Origin: Chloroflexota bacterium
GTDB taxonomy: Bacteria > Chloroflexota > Chloroflexia > Chloroflexales > Roseiflexaceae
DNA length: 57,086 nt
Direction of reading: 5' to 3'
Assembly: GCA_013388755.1 (NCBI GenBank)
Contig: JACAEQ010000086.1
Span: 1-57,086 of the forward strand
Made by a program: the position numbers and the translations under genes. Position 1 is the first letter of the stretch; the number at the start of each line of letters is the position of its first letter. Of this stretch, positions 26,370 through 35,617 are shown piece after piece. The notes below the pieces were generated by a model. The model saw nothing but the letters and a program-made list of their open reading frames with translations. It searched no databases and was not told the DNA's origin.

Positions 26370-27221
26370 TCATGCTACTTCGACCCCGGCAGAAGCAGCC
26401 ACGGAAGACCGGACTGTATCGAGTATTCCCATCACCTCCAGCGCCCGCGCCACCGCCGCCTCCACCCCACAATCTGCCACCGTCACAATGGCGCCACCGG
26501 CGCGCGGTGCCGGTGTGTAGGCCTTGCCAACAACCGTCGGCGAGCCTTTCAGGCCAATCTGGCGCGGATCGAAGGCCACCGGTGTCTCGGCGGTCCATAC
26601 CTCGGGTTGATAGCGTGCCGCGGTGATCATGCGCGGCAGCGGCGCCCGCCGTACCGGCGCAATCTCCTTCTCGACGGTTAACAGCACGGGGAGCCGGGTC
26701 TGCAGCACTTCGACCCCCTGTTCGATGCGGCGATGCACGACCGCAGTTCGCGCCACCGGGTCAAACGACTCGATCGCAATCGCATAGGTAATCAGCGGAA
26801 TCTGCAGGCGCACCGCCACCCCTGGCCCGACTTGCGCCGTGTCGCCATCAATCGCCTGCTTGCCGAACAGAATGATGTCGGCCGGCCATTCCGCATTCAG
26901 CGCCTCAATGGCATGCGCCAGGACATAGGATGTCGCCAGCGTGTCGGCGCCGCCGAATTTGCGATCGGTGAGCAGAATTGCGCGATCCGCGCCCTGCTCG
27001 ATGCACTCGATCAATGCCTCAGCCGCCTTCGGCGGCCCCATGGTGATCACAGTGACTCGCCCGCCAAACTGTTCTTTGAGCTGCACCGCCGCTTCCACAG
27101 CGTGAATGTCGTATGGATTGATGATGGCGGGGACGCCCTCCCGAATCAACGTACCGGTTTCCGGGTCGATCCGCACGTTTGATGTGTCGGGGACCTGTTT
27201 GATGGCCACTATCGCGTGCAT
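26370..27221 (-). CDS. fixA: Electron transfer flavoprotein beta subunit FixA
   Basis: A 283-residue EtfB-type protein, with N-terminal HAIVAIKQVPDTSNVRIDPETG and FGKQAIDGDTAQVGPGVA (about 121-138). The DGDTAQVGP loop is characteristic of FixA and bifurcating EtfB proteins, where it helps bind the extra FAD. It is the promoter-proximal gene of fixABCX. The complex takes electrons from NADH and splits them between quinone and a low-potential ferredoxin or flavodoxin. No nitrogenase gene is in the window, so the low-potential acceptor here is unknown. Confidence 0.95.
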   Translation of the reverse strand: MHAIVAIKQVPDTSNVRIDPETGTLIREGVPAIINPYDIHAVEAAVQLKEQFGGRVTVITMGPPKAAEALIECIEQGADRAILLTDRKFGGADTLATSYVLAHAIEALNAEWPADIILFGKQAIDGDTAQVGPGVAVRLQIPLITYAIAIESFDPVARTAVVHRRIEQGVEVLQTRLPVLLTVEKEIAPVRRAPLPRMITAARYQPEVWTAETPVAFDPRQIGLKGSPTVVGKAYTPAPRAGGAIVTVADCGVEAAVARALEVMGILDTVRSSVAASAGVEVA

Positions 27222-27669
27222 GGCGCGTTTCTTTCACTCGTTACTATGCACACGCGACATACGCTTTCACACTATGGTGCTTCTCCACGCTGCGCAGGGG
27301 CACCGTGCGTACAATCGCTCACATCGTGCTGCGGAGTAGAGGTCTATCGCGCCTATCATAGCAGTCTTGCAGGCGCACATGCGGATCGAAATCTCAACCT
27401 GTGGTGTTATGGTCGCACCCATAATCACCGCTGCAGGGAACCATCGCTCGGTACGCTGAAGCCGGTGGCGCCATCCTGCACGATGAACCCTCACGGTTCA
27501 TCATACATTGCATCACGTGGCAGTGCTGTACCGAAGTGTGTCCGGCGGGGGGATCAATTTCCTTCCAGGGGGTGACACGTCCGAATCAAGGTGGTGCGAC
27601 ACGGCAGCCAGGCCACCGCACCGCACCACGTAACACATACCACCCCGGAGGATGCCGGAGCTATGGAGA
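27222..27669. other. Gene-free region upstream of fixA
   Basis: About 450 bases without a supported gene. The only distinct structure is the perfect hairpin at 27482-27502. The fixA promoter should lie here, but I could not identify convincing -35/-10 boxes. Confidence 0.6.
27482..27502. terminator. Short perfect hairpin upstream of fixA
   Basis: GATGAACC-CTCAC-GGTTCATC: 8-bp perfect stem, 5-base loop. No U-run follows on either strand, so it is more likely an RNA or protein-binding structure than a full intrinsic terminator. Confidence 0.4.
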
Positions 27670-27875
27670 GCCTGTCCGAAAAACGATACGCCTCCCGTCA
27701 TTGCCACGACGTACAGGGTCAATCATCCGGCGGCGGGAAGGCGGTCGCAACGCGGAAAAGAACGCCGTCCCGCCGGTGGGTGGGCCCTGGCATGCGCCCG
27801 GCTGGCCGATGGTGCGCGATCAGGAGATTGCTGCGCTTCACGCACACTGAGATTCAGCCATCCGTTTTCGGATAG
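27670..27875 (+). repeat. MITE-like repeat, family 1, full copy C
   Basis: A 206-bp element. Its left end GCCTGTCCGAAAAACG and right end CCGTTTTCGGATAG are imperfect inverted repeats. The inner 27722-27812 is nearly the reverse complement of 47331-47424. The right part (GGAGATTGCTGCGCTTC to TTCGGATAG) matches copies A and B. Confidence 0.75.
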
Positions 27876-27884
27876 AAACTGAGA

Positions 27885-28038
27885 GCCTCTCCGAACACCA
27901 GATGGTCACTGTCATGGCGAGCGCGCGCGAAGCACTCTCCGCTCGCACCGGTAGAGTGCGTCAGCCACGCTGCGCTCGCTGCACGCGGTCGCTGGCGCTC
28001 CGCGCAATGACCGCATGCCCATGGGTTTTCGGAGAGGC
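27885..28038 (+). repeat. MITE-like repeat, copy D, 11-bp perfect terminal inverted repeats
   Basis: The left end GCCTCTCCGAA (27885-27895) and right end TTCGGAGAGGC (28028-28038) are perfect inverted repeats. The ends resemble those of copy C with one base change. It lies ten bases after copy C and ends two bases before the stop codon of the DUF4342-like gene. Confidence 0.75.
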
Positions 28039-28040
28039 AC

Positions 28041-28361
28041 TCAGTGTACACCCTCAGGCAAAGGCGCCACGCCGATCCATTGGAACGCGGGCAACTCCGG
28101 ATCATGCTCGATGAACGGGGATTCAGGCGTGCTGCGTTCAATCTCAATCGTGCAATCGGCCAGAGCGATTGCCAGTGCGCCGATTGCAGATTGAACCGCC
28201 GCCGAGAGGACGCCTCCAATTGCCGGAAACGCCGCGATAGGTCGCAGCCCCTGTTTGATGACAACCTGCTGGACATTGCTTTCCCTGATGCGCCGGCGCA
28301 GTTGTTCGACGATGGCGCCCCCATCAACGGTGATGGTCTCGGTTGCTGACTGCAGTGTCAT
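28041..28361 (-). CDS. DUF4342-like small protein
   Basis: A 106-residue protein. ITVDGGAIVEQLRRRIRESNVQQVVIKQ followed by FPAIGGVLSAAVQSAIGALAIALADCTIEIER fits the layout of DUF4342: a short helical segment, a beta strand with basic residues, then a hydrophobic stretch near residues 48-72. Function of the family is unknown. The TGA stop at 28041 is directly against repeat D, so the C-terminal tail may have been altered by the insertion. Confidence 0.65.
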   Translation of the reverse strand: MTLQSATETITVDGGAIVEQLRRRIRESNVQQVVIKQGLRPIAAFPAIGGVLSAAVQSAIGALAIALADCTIEIERSTPESPFIEHDPELPAFQWIGVAPLPEGVH

Positions 28362-28595
28362 GAACGGCCTCCTGATCCTTGTGATGAGGTCCAGTTACGA
28401 AATGGCGCACTCGATAACGCGCTGCGCCATGGTATTATTATACTCCCGCCAGTTACGACAGTGTGTGTGCATTGGCTGTGCAACCATAGACAATCGTGCG
28501 TGTGGAGCGTCTACCGGTTTTCATACCTGAGAGCTGGTGTGTTCACCGGCGGTGCGCTTACCCGGGGGCGCACCTGAACCTCTGACGGCACGTGG

Positions 28596-29561
28596 TTACT
28601 CCGTCGCGGGTTGTACCGCGTCTTCGAGGCCGTAGGCCATGGCCCGGATATAGGCTGCATTGCAGCCACAACATCCCCCCAGGTAACCGATCCCCTCGGC
28701 ACGGGTCTGCTGTGCAAAAGTGGTGAAATCAGCGCGCGCGATCTGAATCGTCTCAAGTGCATCGGGGAACTGCGGCAGTCGGGTGAAGCACGGAATCTCA
28801 TCTGTTGTGCGGAAGGCGGCCGGCTGAGCGGCGATCGGTACATCAACCGCCGCGCGCATCTCGCGCAGGATGGGCAGCATACGTGCTGGTTCCTGCTCGC
28901 AATTCGCGCCCACGGCGCATGCGCCAGCATCCACCATGGCGCGCGCACAGGCTGCCGGTGCGTACCCATCATGACTCTCGGTTGTTTTCGGGCGGAAGCT
29001 GAGCGTTGCAATAACCGGCAGGCCGCTGGCACGCGCACAATCCAGGGCGATCAGCATCTCGTCAAGGCGGAAGAAGGTTTCGCAGATCAAGAAATCAACG
29101 CCAGCACTCTGCAGCAGGCGGATCTGCTCGGTGAACAGGTCACGCACATGGCCTGCCGCCGATGGCCCTTCGCGCTCGAAGAGTTGCGTGCGCGACACGG
29201 ACCCGGCCACCAGTGTGCGATCATCGGCAACCTGGCGTGCAATCTTCACCGCCGCCTCATTGATCGCTTCCGTCTGCGCGCCATACCCGGCACGCGTCAG
29301 TTTTTCGCGTGTGCCGAAGAAGGTCAACGCCTGCAACACCTGCGAACCAGCATGGAGGAATTCGCGATGCAATTCGCGTAATGCGTCGGGATTTTCGATC
29401 GCCACTTCGGGCGTATACTGGCCGCTGCCGCGCCCGGTGCCAACCTTTTCGCGTCGCGAACCGCTATCAACATAGCCACGGCGCTCCAGTTCAATCAGAT
29501 AGCCGCCATCACCCAGTACAACGCCCTGTTCTTTCATGCGCGCGACAATGTCACGACTCAT
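28596..29561 (-). CDS. Homocysteine S-methyltransferase family protein
   Basis: A 321-residue TIM-barrel protein. It has LGDGGYLIELERRGY at the N-terminus, QALTFFGTREKL, then FLICETFFRLDE, and the zinc ligands C in VGANCEQEP (about 219) and the vicinal CC of YLGGCCGCN (about 300). These are the signature of the BHMT/MHT/MetH-N family, which moves a methyl group to homocysteine from betaine, S-methylmethionine or a similar donor. It is the last gene of a sugar-uptake operon, 68 bases after an oxidoreductase gene, an unusual place for it. The methyl donor is not known. Confidence 0.88.
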   Translation of the reverse strand: MSRDIVARMKEQGVVLGDGGYLIELERRGYVDSGSRREKVGTGRGSGQYTPEVAIENPDALRELHREFLHAGSQVLQALTFFGTREKLTRAGYGAQTEAINEAAVKIARQVADDRTLVAGSVSRTQLFEREGPSAAGHVRDLFTEQIRLLQSAGVDFLICETFFRLDEMLIALDCARASGLPVIATLSFRPKTTESHDGYAPAACARAMVDAGACAVGANCEQEPARMLPILREMRAAVDVPIAAQPAAFRTTDEIPCFTRLPQFPDALETIQIARADFTTFAQQTRAEGIGYLGGCCGCNAAYIRAMAYGLEDAVQPATE

Positions 29562-29629
29562 GGTGCACGGTTCCTTTCAGTTTGCATGCGGTGCAATGAT
29601 TCGTCTGATCGACGCCGATGCCATCACTG

Positions 29630-30766
29630 TCACGCGCCCGGCACGAATGTGCTGCGTAGTTCCTGCGTCTGCCCGGTACGCGCGGCGACACGGGCCGCCT
29701 CAATGATTTCCACCACGTGGCGCGCCTGCTCGCCACTGGCACGCGGCGGGCGATCCGCCACAATTGCGTCAGCCAGGTCCATGATGTCGGCATAGACATG
29801 TGGTTCTTCGATAACCAGGTGTTCGTGGCGCAGGTACGGCTGGTGCGCCAGGGTCAGCGATACGTCGCGATGTTCGCGCCCGCGCACCGAAAACTGGAGC
29901 GGATACCCGCTTGCCGGATCAACATCGGTCACCTCCAGGACGCCATGGGTACCATAAAGGTCGAGGGCTCCCCAGGGCGCGCGTGAACCGCCGCGCACAT
30001 CGGCGCCGATCACCGTCGCCAGCGTACCGCATGCGAATTCAAGTAGCACCAGGTTGTTGTCTTCGATCTCAATGTGGATCTGCCGGTCACGCCAGGCGCG
30101 TAGCGGCATCAGGCGGTTCGCCAGCGCCGTCACGCGGCATACCGGGCCGAGAACGCTGGTGGCAAGTTGCAACGCATACACCGAGACATCGGGTAACGGG
30201 CCAGCGCCTGGCCGGTAGTACCAGCCTGGATCGATGGCGGCAAGCGCGCCCTCGCCGGCACGGATTGGTTCATGCTCATGACCAAAACCCATGGTGTAGG
30301 TATAGGCCACGCCAACCGCACCAAGCGCGCCACCTGCCACAATCTCGCGCATCTGCGCCGTCGCGGGAAATAACTCATACCCCGGCGCAGCCGCCAGCTT
30401 CACACCGGCGCGATCGCGCGCCGCCAGCAATGCGTCGGCCTCATCCAGCGTGACGGTCATGGCCTTCTGCACATAGACGTGCTTACCGGCGGCAATGGCT
30501 TTCATCGCCTGCTCGAAGTGTTGCGCGATCGGCGTAATCACCAGGACCATGTCAGGGTCGGTGGCGGCCAGCATGGCGTCAATATCGGTGAACCACGCCG
30601 GCACGCCATAGCGCAGGGCAGTGAGCCGCGCGCGCTCTTCCACGACATCGACGACCGCAGCAAGATGGATGCGCTCGCGCGCATCAGGTTCGTTCAGGTG
30701 CGGTAGAATGCCGCGTTGTGAAAGGCTGCCGCAGCCCACCAGGCCGGCGCGCAGGATCGTGCTCAC
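29630..30766 (-). CDS. Gfo/Idh/MocA-family oxidoreductase
   Basis: A 378-residue NAD(P)-dependent dehydrogenase. The Rossmann segment RAGLVGCGSLSQRGILPHL is followed by VITPIAQHFEQAMKAIAAGKHVYVQKAMTVT, where EKP is replaced by QKA. The C-terminal half is the GFO_IDH_MocA_C-like beta sheet. It is expected to oxidise or epimerise a sugar or inositol derivative. GTG 30766 has AAAGGA seven bases upstream. Its start overlaps the stop of the epimerase-like gene by four bases (GTGA). The change of the usual catalytic Lys-containing EKP motif is worth noting. Confidence 0.88.
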   Translation of the reverse strand: MSTILRAGLVGCGSLSQRGILPHLNEPDARERIHLAAVVDVVEERARLTALRYGVPAWFTDIDAMLAATDPDMVLVITPIAQHFEQAMKAIAAGKHVYVQKAMTVTLDEADALLAARDRAGVKLAAAPGYELFPATAQMREIVAGGALGAVGVAYTYTMGFGHEHEPIRAGEGALAAIDPGWYYRPGAGPLPDVSVYALQLATSVLGPVCRVTALANRLMPLRAWRDRQIHIEIEDNNLVLLEFACGTLATVIGADVRGGSRAPWGALDLYGTHGVLEVTDVDPASGYPLQFSVRGREHRDVSLTLAHQPYLRHEHLVIEEPHVYADIMDLADAIVADRPPRASGEQARHVVEIIEAARVAARTGQTQELRSTFVPGA

Positions 30767-31626
30767 TGGTTGTTCCTTTCATCCAGCCATGAGTACCTCG
30801 GCTCATAGCCGATGGCTGCACGGGCCGCCGCACTACTGAACACCGACTCGCGCCCGCGCATGTTGATTGCCTTGCCGGCCAGCATGGGGTAGTAACGCAC
30901 CAGGAGATCGGCTGTTGGCTCGGCAGCCATGGTGTCGGCAGCATTGATATAGAGGGGAACACACGCCGGCACGGCCATCGGCGGCGCATGCAACGCCTTG
31001 CGAAATGCCTGGGCGACGTCGCGCATATCAACATAGGCCCAGAAGCCGCCGGCGTGCGCCGCAGCATCGAATGGCTTCTCGAAGCGCCAGCGGTACTCTT
31101 CTGGCCCCCAGCACCATGCCAGGCGCAGGGCATAACTCTCGATGCCATAGCCACGTGCGAAGGCGGCGAGCGTCTCTTCGTTCACCAGTTTCGACAGACC
31201 ATAGTTGTCTTCACAGCGGCTCGGGTGCGTCTCGTCAATCGGCACATCATCCGGGATAAAGGGCCCGCTGATGCGCGCACAATGGCCCAGGGCGCAATTG
31301 CTCGACGCGAACACCATGCGCTTCACGCCAGCCTCACGCATTGCCTCAAGCAGGTAGTACGTACCGAGCGTATTGTTACGGAACGTATCCGGGCCGATCC
31401 AGTTATTGGCGCCGATGTGCAGCACGGCATCCACACCTTCAACAGCGCGGCGCGCGTCATCGGGGTTCGTCAGGTCACCACGCACGAAGGGTGCCGTGAC
31501 GTTTCGACCGCGCGGTACCTCGCTCGGGTGACGGCGACTGAACAGTACCAGATCGTGATCCGGCGCCAGATCCTCGATGACGAACATACTGACATAGCCG
31601 CTTGCGCCGGTAATCAGAATCTTCAC
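30763..31626 (-). CDS. NAD-dependent epimerase/dehydratase-fold SDR
   Basis: An extended-SDR protein of about 287 residues. ILITGASGYVSMFVIEDL is the nucleotide motif with the third Gly replaced by Ser; FASSNCALGH and DNYGLSKLVNEE hold the Ser and Tyr-x3-Lys of the active site. Related enzymes include UDP-glucose 4-epimerases and uronate dehydrogenases; the lack of an obvious nucleotide-sugar-binding end favours a free sugar acid or aldose substrate. GTG 31626 (AAAGG nine bases upstream) places the motif at the usual start; the open frame to 31662 adds 12 atypical residues. Confidence 0.82.
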   Translation of the reverse strand: MKILITGASGYVSMFVIEDLAPDHDLVLFSRRHPSEVPRGRNVTAPFVRGDLTNPDDARRAVEGVDAVLHIGANNWIGPDTFRNNTLGTYYLLEAMREAGVKRMVFASSNCALGHCARISGPFIPDDVPIDETHPSRCEDNYGLSKLVNEETLAAFARGYGIESYALRLAWCWGPEEYRWRFEKPFDAAAHAGGFWAYVDMRDVAQAFRKALHAPPMAVPACVPLYINAADTMAAEPTADLLVRYYPMLAGKAINMRGRESVFSSAAARAAIGYEPRYSWLDERNNQ

Positions 31627-31692
31627 GCCCGTGCACCTTTCTATCACGTCGCAAAGTCGCATCGGATGGCATGAGTGCGCGCCTGATAAGTT

Positions 31693-32415
31693 TCAGTCTC
31701 CCCACGCGGCGCGATCTGCCAGCACCGTCACATGCGGTGCGGTTTGCAGATAGGACGCGGGGATGTCAGGCGTCACTGGCCCGCGCACGACGCGATACAG
31801 AATATCACGCTTATGTGCCCCGGAAACGACCAGTAACGTGCGGCGCGCCGCAAGCAACAGGTCCATACCACAGGTGAGCGCACGGCGCGGTACCTGGTCC
31901 GTGCCACCCCAGTAGCGCGCATTGCTCGCGATACTTTCCGGCGTCAGGTCAACGATCCGCGTAGGCGCATCAGGCGGCGACGGTGGCTCATTGAACCCCA
32001 GGTGACCGTTGGGGCCAAGGCCAAGGATCGACAGGTCGAACCCGCCGGCACAGCGCACCGCCGAGTCATATGCGGCACACACGGCCCCGGGATCAGACGC
32101 GTCTCCCGGTAGACGGACGACATTCACCTCTGGAATGCCGAGCGGCTCAATAAACGACCGGTACATCCAGCCATACAGCGAACGGCGATCGTCCGGCGCG
32201 AGGCCAAGATATGCGTCGAGCTGGAAGACACGCAGGTGAGTCGTCTCAAGCAACCCGCGCGCCCGGCGCGCCGCCAGTTCACGGTACACGCCCATCGGGG
32301 TGTCACCAGTTGCAACGACGATGGTCGCGTCCGGTTTTGCTGCAAGCGCCGCGGCCATCCAGTCGGCGCCAGCGCGACCCAGCGCTTCATAGTCATCAAC
32401 AATCAGCAGTTCCAC
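31693..32415 (-). CDS. nagB: Glucosamine-6-phosphate deaminase (NagB) family
   Basis: A 240-residue isomerase-fold protein. It has VVATGDTPMGVYREL (about 33-47, phosphate site), RVFQLDAYLGL (D67 corresponds to the ring-opening base) and ILGLGPNGHLGFNEP (about 130-144, with H138 and E143). NagB converts glucosamine-6-phosphate to fructose-6-phosphate and ammonia. With the ROK kinase gene in the same operon this suggests amino-sugar catabolism. No NagA deacetylase is in the window, so the imported sugar may not be N-acetylated, or NagA lies elsewhere. A 6-phosphogluconolactonase-like role is less likely given the GHLGFNEP motif. Confidence 0.85.
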   Translation of the reverse strand: MELLIVDDYEALGRAGADWMAAALAAKPDATIVVATGDTPMGVYRELAARRARGLLETTHLRVFQLDAYLGLAPDDRRSLYGWMYRSFIEPLGIPEVNVVRLPGDASDPGAVCAAYDSAVRCAGGFDLSILGLGPNGHLGFNEPPSPPDAPTRIVDLTPESIASNARYWGGTDQVPRRALTCGMDLLLAARRTLLVVSGAHKRDILYRVVRGPVTPDIPASYLQTAPHVTVLADRAAWGD

Positions 32416-32504
32416 GATTCGCCTTTATCATCTCAAGAGCCGTTCAGGCAGATACTGCCGGCGCGCTGGCGCCATCAGCACGGATGGCTGGATGTCAGTG
32501 TGCG

Positions 32505-33626
32505 CTAATCTATCCTCCCCGATGTCCGGTCGTGCACGAGGTGGGCAGCGCGTTGTTCACCCTCCTGAAAGAATGTCGGCGGCGTGAACGTGCTCTCAAT
32601 CGTCTGGGCCTGGCCGGTACGGCCGGCGTCCATCGCCTTGAGCATGATTTCGAGCACGTGAAACCCATGTTCCGGCGTAATGATCGGGCGCGTGCCGGCC
32701 TGAACGCACGCAACCAGGTGACGCAACCCGTCGGTCCAGGGCCAGTCGGGATCGGTTTCATCATAGATCTGCCAGGCGCCGGTGCTATTCTGCCAGAGCT
32801 CATAGCCATCCGGATCCCAGTCGTCGCCAAGCATCTGGATCGTTCCTTCGCTACCATAGACCTCGATTGCCGGTACACGATAGCGCTGGTAGGTAAAGCC
32901 GGTCGAGACAACCGACAGGACGCCGCCATCGTGCTCCATGAGCACATGCGCCGAGTCTTCGGTCTCGATCCGGATCATTTCGCCATCAACAATCCGCTCG
33001 GGCCGGGCCTGTGCCGTCATGGCCGTCACGCGCCGTGCCGGGCCGAGCAATCCGGTCAGGCTGGTAACGTTATAAACGCCAAGGTCAAACAGCGGGCCAC
33101 CGCCTTTGCGGTAGAACCACTGGCCCCAGGATGGGCCGTTCCAGCCGTAGAAGGCGCGCGCCTGCAGCACCTGGCCGATATCGCCGCGATGGATACGCCG
33201 CCAGATCGTCTGGTAGGTCGGGCTGAGGAGCACATGCGGCGCCGGATGCAGAATGGCCTGGCTCTGCCGCGCCAGCGCCAGCAACTCGGCGCCTTCTTCG
33301 AGGGTCGGTGCCATCGGCTTTTCGACAAGGCAATGCTTGCCGGCGCGAAGCGCCGCCTTTGCGATCTCGCCATGCGATTGCATGGCCGTCAATACCAGCA
33401 CGAGGTCAACGTCGCCTGCCTCGACCACCTGACGATAGTCGGTACTGAACGGAATGTCGCCAAACCGCTCGCGCACCGCCTGCGCGCGGTCAGCCATGGC
33501 ATCGCAGGCGCGGGTCACCTCGACCTGCATACCGGCGGCTTTCATGCGCCGAATCTGGTTGGTATACGGCCCGCGCATCACACTGCCGCAACCAACGATA
33601 CCGATCCGGACCGGGACAGTTGTCAT
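32505..33626 (-). CDS. Gfo/Idh/MocA-family oxidoreductase (second copy)
   Basis: About 373 residues: RIGIVGCGSVMRGPYTNQI Rossmann motif, VLTAMQSHGEIAKAALRAGKHCLVEKPMAPT with the canonical EKP (unlike the paralogue at 29630), and the GGGPLFDLGVYNVTSLTGLLG segment of the substrate domain with the catalytic His replaced by Tyr/Asn surroundings. ATG 33626 has GAAGG nine bases upstream; an open frame to 33668 is less likely. It lies between the permease and NagB genes, so it is probably an early step in catabolism of the imported sugar. Confidence 0.87.
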   Translation of the reverse strand: MTTVPVRIGIVGCGSVMRGPYTNQIRRMKAAGMQVEVTRACDAMADRAQAVRERFGDIPFSTDYRQVVEAGDVDLVLVLTAMQSHGEIAKAALRAGKHCLVEKPMAPTLEEGAELLALARQSQAILHPAPHVLLSPTYQTIWRRIHRGDIGQVLQARAFYGWNGPSWGQWFYRKGGGPLFDLGVYNVTSLTGLLGPARRVTAMTAQARPERIVDGEMIRIETEDSAHVLMEHDGGVLSVVSTGFTYQRYRVPAIEVYGSEGTIQMLGDDWDPDGYELWQNSTGAWQIYDETDPDWPWTDGLRHLVACVQAGTRPIITPEHGFHVLEIMLKAMDAGRTGQAQTIESTFTPPTFFQEGEQRAAHLVHDRTSGRID

Positions 33627-33694
33627 GATCACTGGCCTTCTGCTAAAAGAGTACACAGACGAACGCACGACTTCAGCGTGTCACGATCGATGGC

Positions 33695-34594
33695 TCAGGC
33701 GCCTTTCAGCCCGGTGAGCGTCACACCTTCGACGAAATAGCGCTGCGCCACGAAAAAGAGCACGATAATCGGCGCAATCACCGCCATCGAAGCAGCCATC
33801 ATCAAGTTCCACTCTACCGAGCCGCCGAAGCGACCACGGAAGGTATATAACCCCAGCACCAGCGGGAACTGCGCCGAGTCGCTGAGATAGATCAACGGAC
33901 CCATGAAATCGTTCCACGACCAGAGGAACTGGAACAGCGCCACCACCATCAGCGCCGGTTTCATCAGCGGAACCATAATGCGCCATAGAATCACCGCGTC
34001 GCTCGCCCCGTCCACCCGTGCGGCATCGGTCAGGTCCAGCGGAATGGTCATCATGAACTGGCGCAACAGGAAGATATTGAATGCCGTGCCGAACCAGAGC
34101 GGCACGATCAGCGGGGCATAGCTCCCGATCAAGCCCATGGTGCGGAACAGAACATAGGTCGGAATCAACGTGACGATGCCCGGCAGCATCATGGTGGCGA
34201 GTGTGATGCTGAACAGCAGGTCACGGCCACGAAACTCCATCCGGCCGAACGCATATGCCACAATCGTGCAGGAGATCACCGTCCCGGCAGTCGAGAGCAC
34301 AGCATAGAAGAGGGTATTGCCGAGCAAGACGGGGTAGTTGAAGCCTGGACTGGTAAGTGCGCGCGCATAATTCTCCCACATCACCGGGTCGGGGATCCAG
34401 ATCAGCGGATCGGTAAAAATCTGGTTTTTGACCTTGAGCGACGTTATTACCAGCCAGATGAAAGGAACCACAAAGATGACGCCTACGATGATCAGTAACG
34501 CGTGACTGACACTGGCGCCCATGATGCGTCGTAGGCGCGCCATCGTGCGGCGACGGGGAGTAGCAACGCTTTGCCGGGCAAGCGAATGATCCAT
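33695..34594 (-). CDS. Carbohydrate ABC transporter permease, MalG-type
   Basis: A 299-residue CUT1 permease with six membrane helices. It has WVPDPVMWENYARAL-like entry (residues about 65-80) and the EAA loop DLTDAARVDGASDAVILWRIMVPLMKPALMV (about 200-230) that docks to an MsmX/UgpC-like ATPase. Its partner permease and binding protein are the next two genes upstream. No ATPase gene is present in the operon, as is common when one shared MsmX-type ATPase serves several importers. Confidence 0.93.
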   Translation of the reverse strand: MDHSLARQSVATPRRRTMARLRRIMGASVSHALLIIVGVIFVVPFIWLVITSLKVKNQIFTDPLIWIPDPVMWENYARALTSPGFNYPVLLGNTLFYAVLSTAGTVISCTIVAYAFGRMEFRGRDLLFSITLATMMLPGIVTLIPTYVLFRTMGLIGSYAPLIVPLWFGTAFNIFLLRQFMMTIPLDLTDAARVDGASDAVILWRIMVPLMKPALMVVALFQFLWSWNDFMGPLIYLSDSAQFPLVLGLYTFRGRFGGSVEWNLMMAASMAVIAPIIVLFFVAQRYFVEGVTLTGLKGA

Positions 34595-34620
34595 GGCGTG
34601 CTCTCTTCGATCAGGTGCTG

Positions 34621-35583
34621 TTACTTCCGCGCCCCCACTTCATAGTAGACCCAGTAGTTCGAGGTTCTCACCACCAGCAACGTCAGCAATACCAGCACCA
34701 GGAACAGTACCAGCGCAAGCGCCGAGGCGTATCCCATGTTGAAGAAACGGAACGCATTGCGGTAGATCAGCACCAGGTACATCAGCAGCGAGTTCAGCGG
34801 GCCGACCTGGCCACCGCTACCACCGCTGACCAGCACCTGGCCGAACACCTGGAACGATCCGATGATACCCATGATCAGATTGAAGAAAATCGTCGGTGTG
34901 ATGAGCGGCAGTGTGATGTGGCGAAAACGCTCCCAGCCATTTGCACCATCAATCATCGCTGCATCGACCAGCGATTGCGGCACGTCCTGTAGCCCGGCGA
35001 GAAAAATCAGCATCGCGCCGCCAACGCCGGTCCAGAGCGACATGAGAATCAGGCCAGGCTTTGACCAGTCCGCACTCTGCAGCCAGCCAGGGCGCGGCAG
35101 CCCTATCGCTTCGAGACCGGCATTGACCAGGCCCAGGCGTGGATTGAGCAGCACCAGCCAGATGAGCGTACTGGCCACCACGGGAACCAGGCTTGGCAGA
35201 TAGAAGATCGTACGATAGATGCCGATACCGCGGACGCTGAAATTGAGCAGGATGGCAAGGCCCAGCGACACCGCCAGGCCCAGGGGCACCGAGATCAGCG
35301 TATAGTAGATTGTGTTGTATACGGCGATCCAGAAGAGTGGATCGCCCCGCAGCATCTCATCGAAGTTTGCCAATCCGACAAATTCGGGCGGGTTGAGGAT
35401 ATTGTAGCGCGTCAGCGCAAAATAGAACGACGCCAGCATCGGGTAGGCAGTAAACACCAGCAATGAGACCAGCCAGGGTGAGAGGAACAGGTACGCCCGC
35501 AGATCCTGGCGTAACTGCCTGCTCAACACAGGCCGGCGCGATGGTCCGGCCTGTGATCCTGACGATGGAACAGCATTCGACAT
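34621..35583 (-). CDS. Carbohydrate ABC transporter permease, MalF-type
   Basis: About 320 residues with six helices. It begins AYLFLSPWLVSLLVFTAYPMLASFYFALTRYNIL, typical of CUT1 MalF/UgpA permeases. The EAA loop reads VPQSLVDAAMIDGANGWERFRHITLPLITPT. ATG 35583 has GAGG five bases upstream; the longer frame to 35646 runs into a dispersed repeat. It is separated by about 110 bases, holding part of a family-2 repeat, from the binding-protein gene. Confidence 0.93.
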   Translation of the reverse strand: MSNAVPSSGSQAGPSRRPVLSRQLRQDLRAYLFLSPWLVSLLVFTAYPMLASFYFALTRYNILNPPEFVGLANFDEMLRGDPLFWIAVYNTIYYTLISVPLGLAVSLGLAILLNFSVRGIGIYRTIFYLPSLVPVVASTLIWLVLLNPRLGLVNAGLEAIGLPRPGWLQSADWSKPGLILMSLWTGVGGAMLIFLAGLQDVPQSLVDAAMIDGANGWERFRHITLPLITPTIFFNLIMGIIGSFQVFGQVLVSGGSGGQVGPLNSLLMYLVLIYRNAFRFFNMGYASALALVLFLVLVLLTLLVVRTSNYWVYYEVGARK

Positions 35584-35617
35584 GACATCCTCGGCATGAC
35601 GATCGGGTGCTAAGTGC

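Noticed and set aside
32211-33740. 509-residue open frame on the plus strand
   Set aside because: Antisense to the NagB and Gfo/Idh/MocA genes, with no recognisable motif or ribosome binding site.
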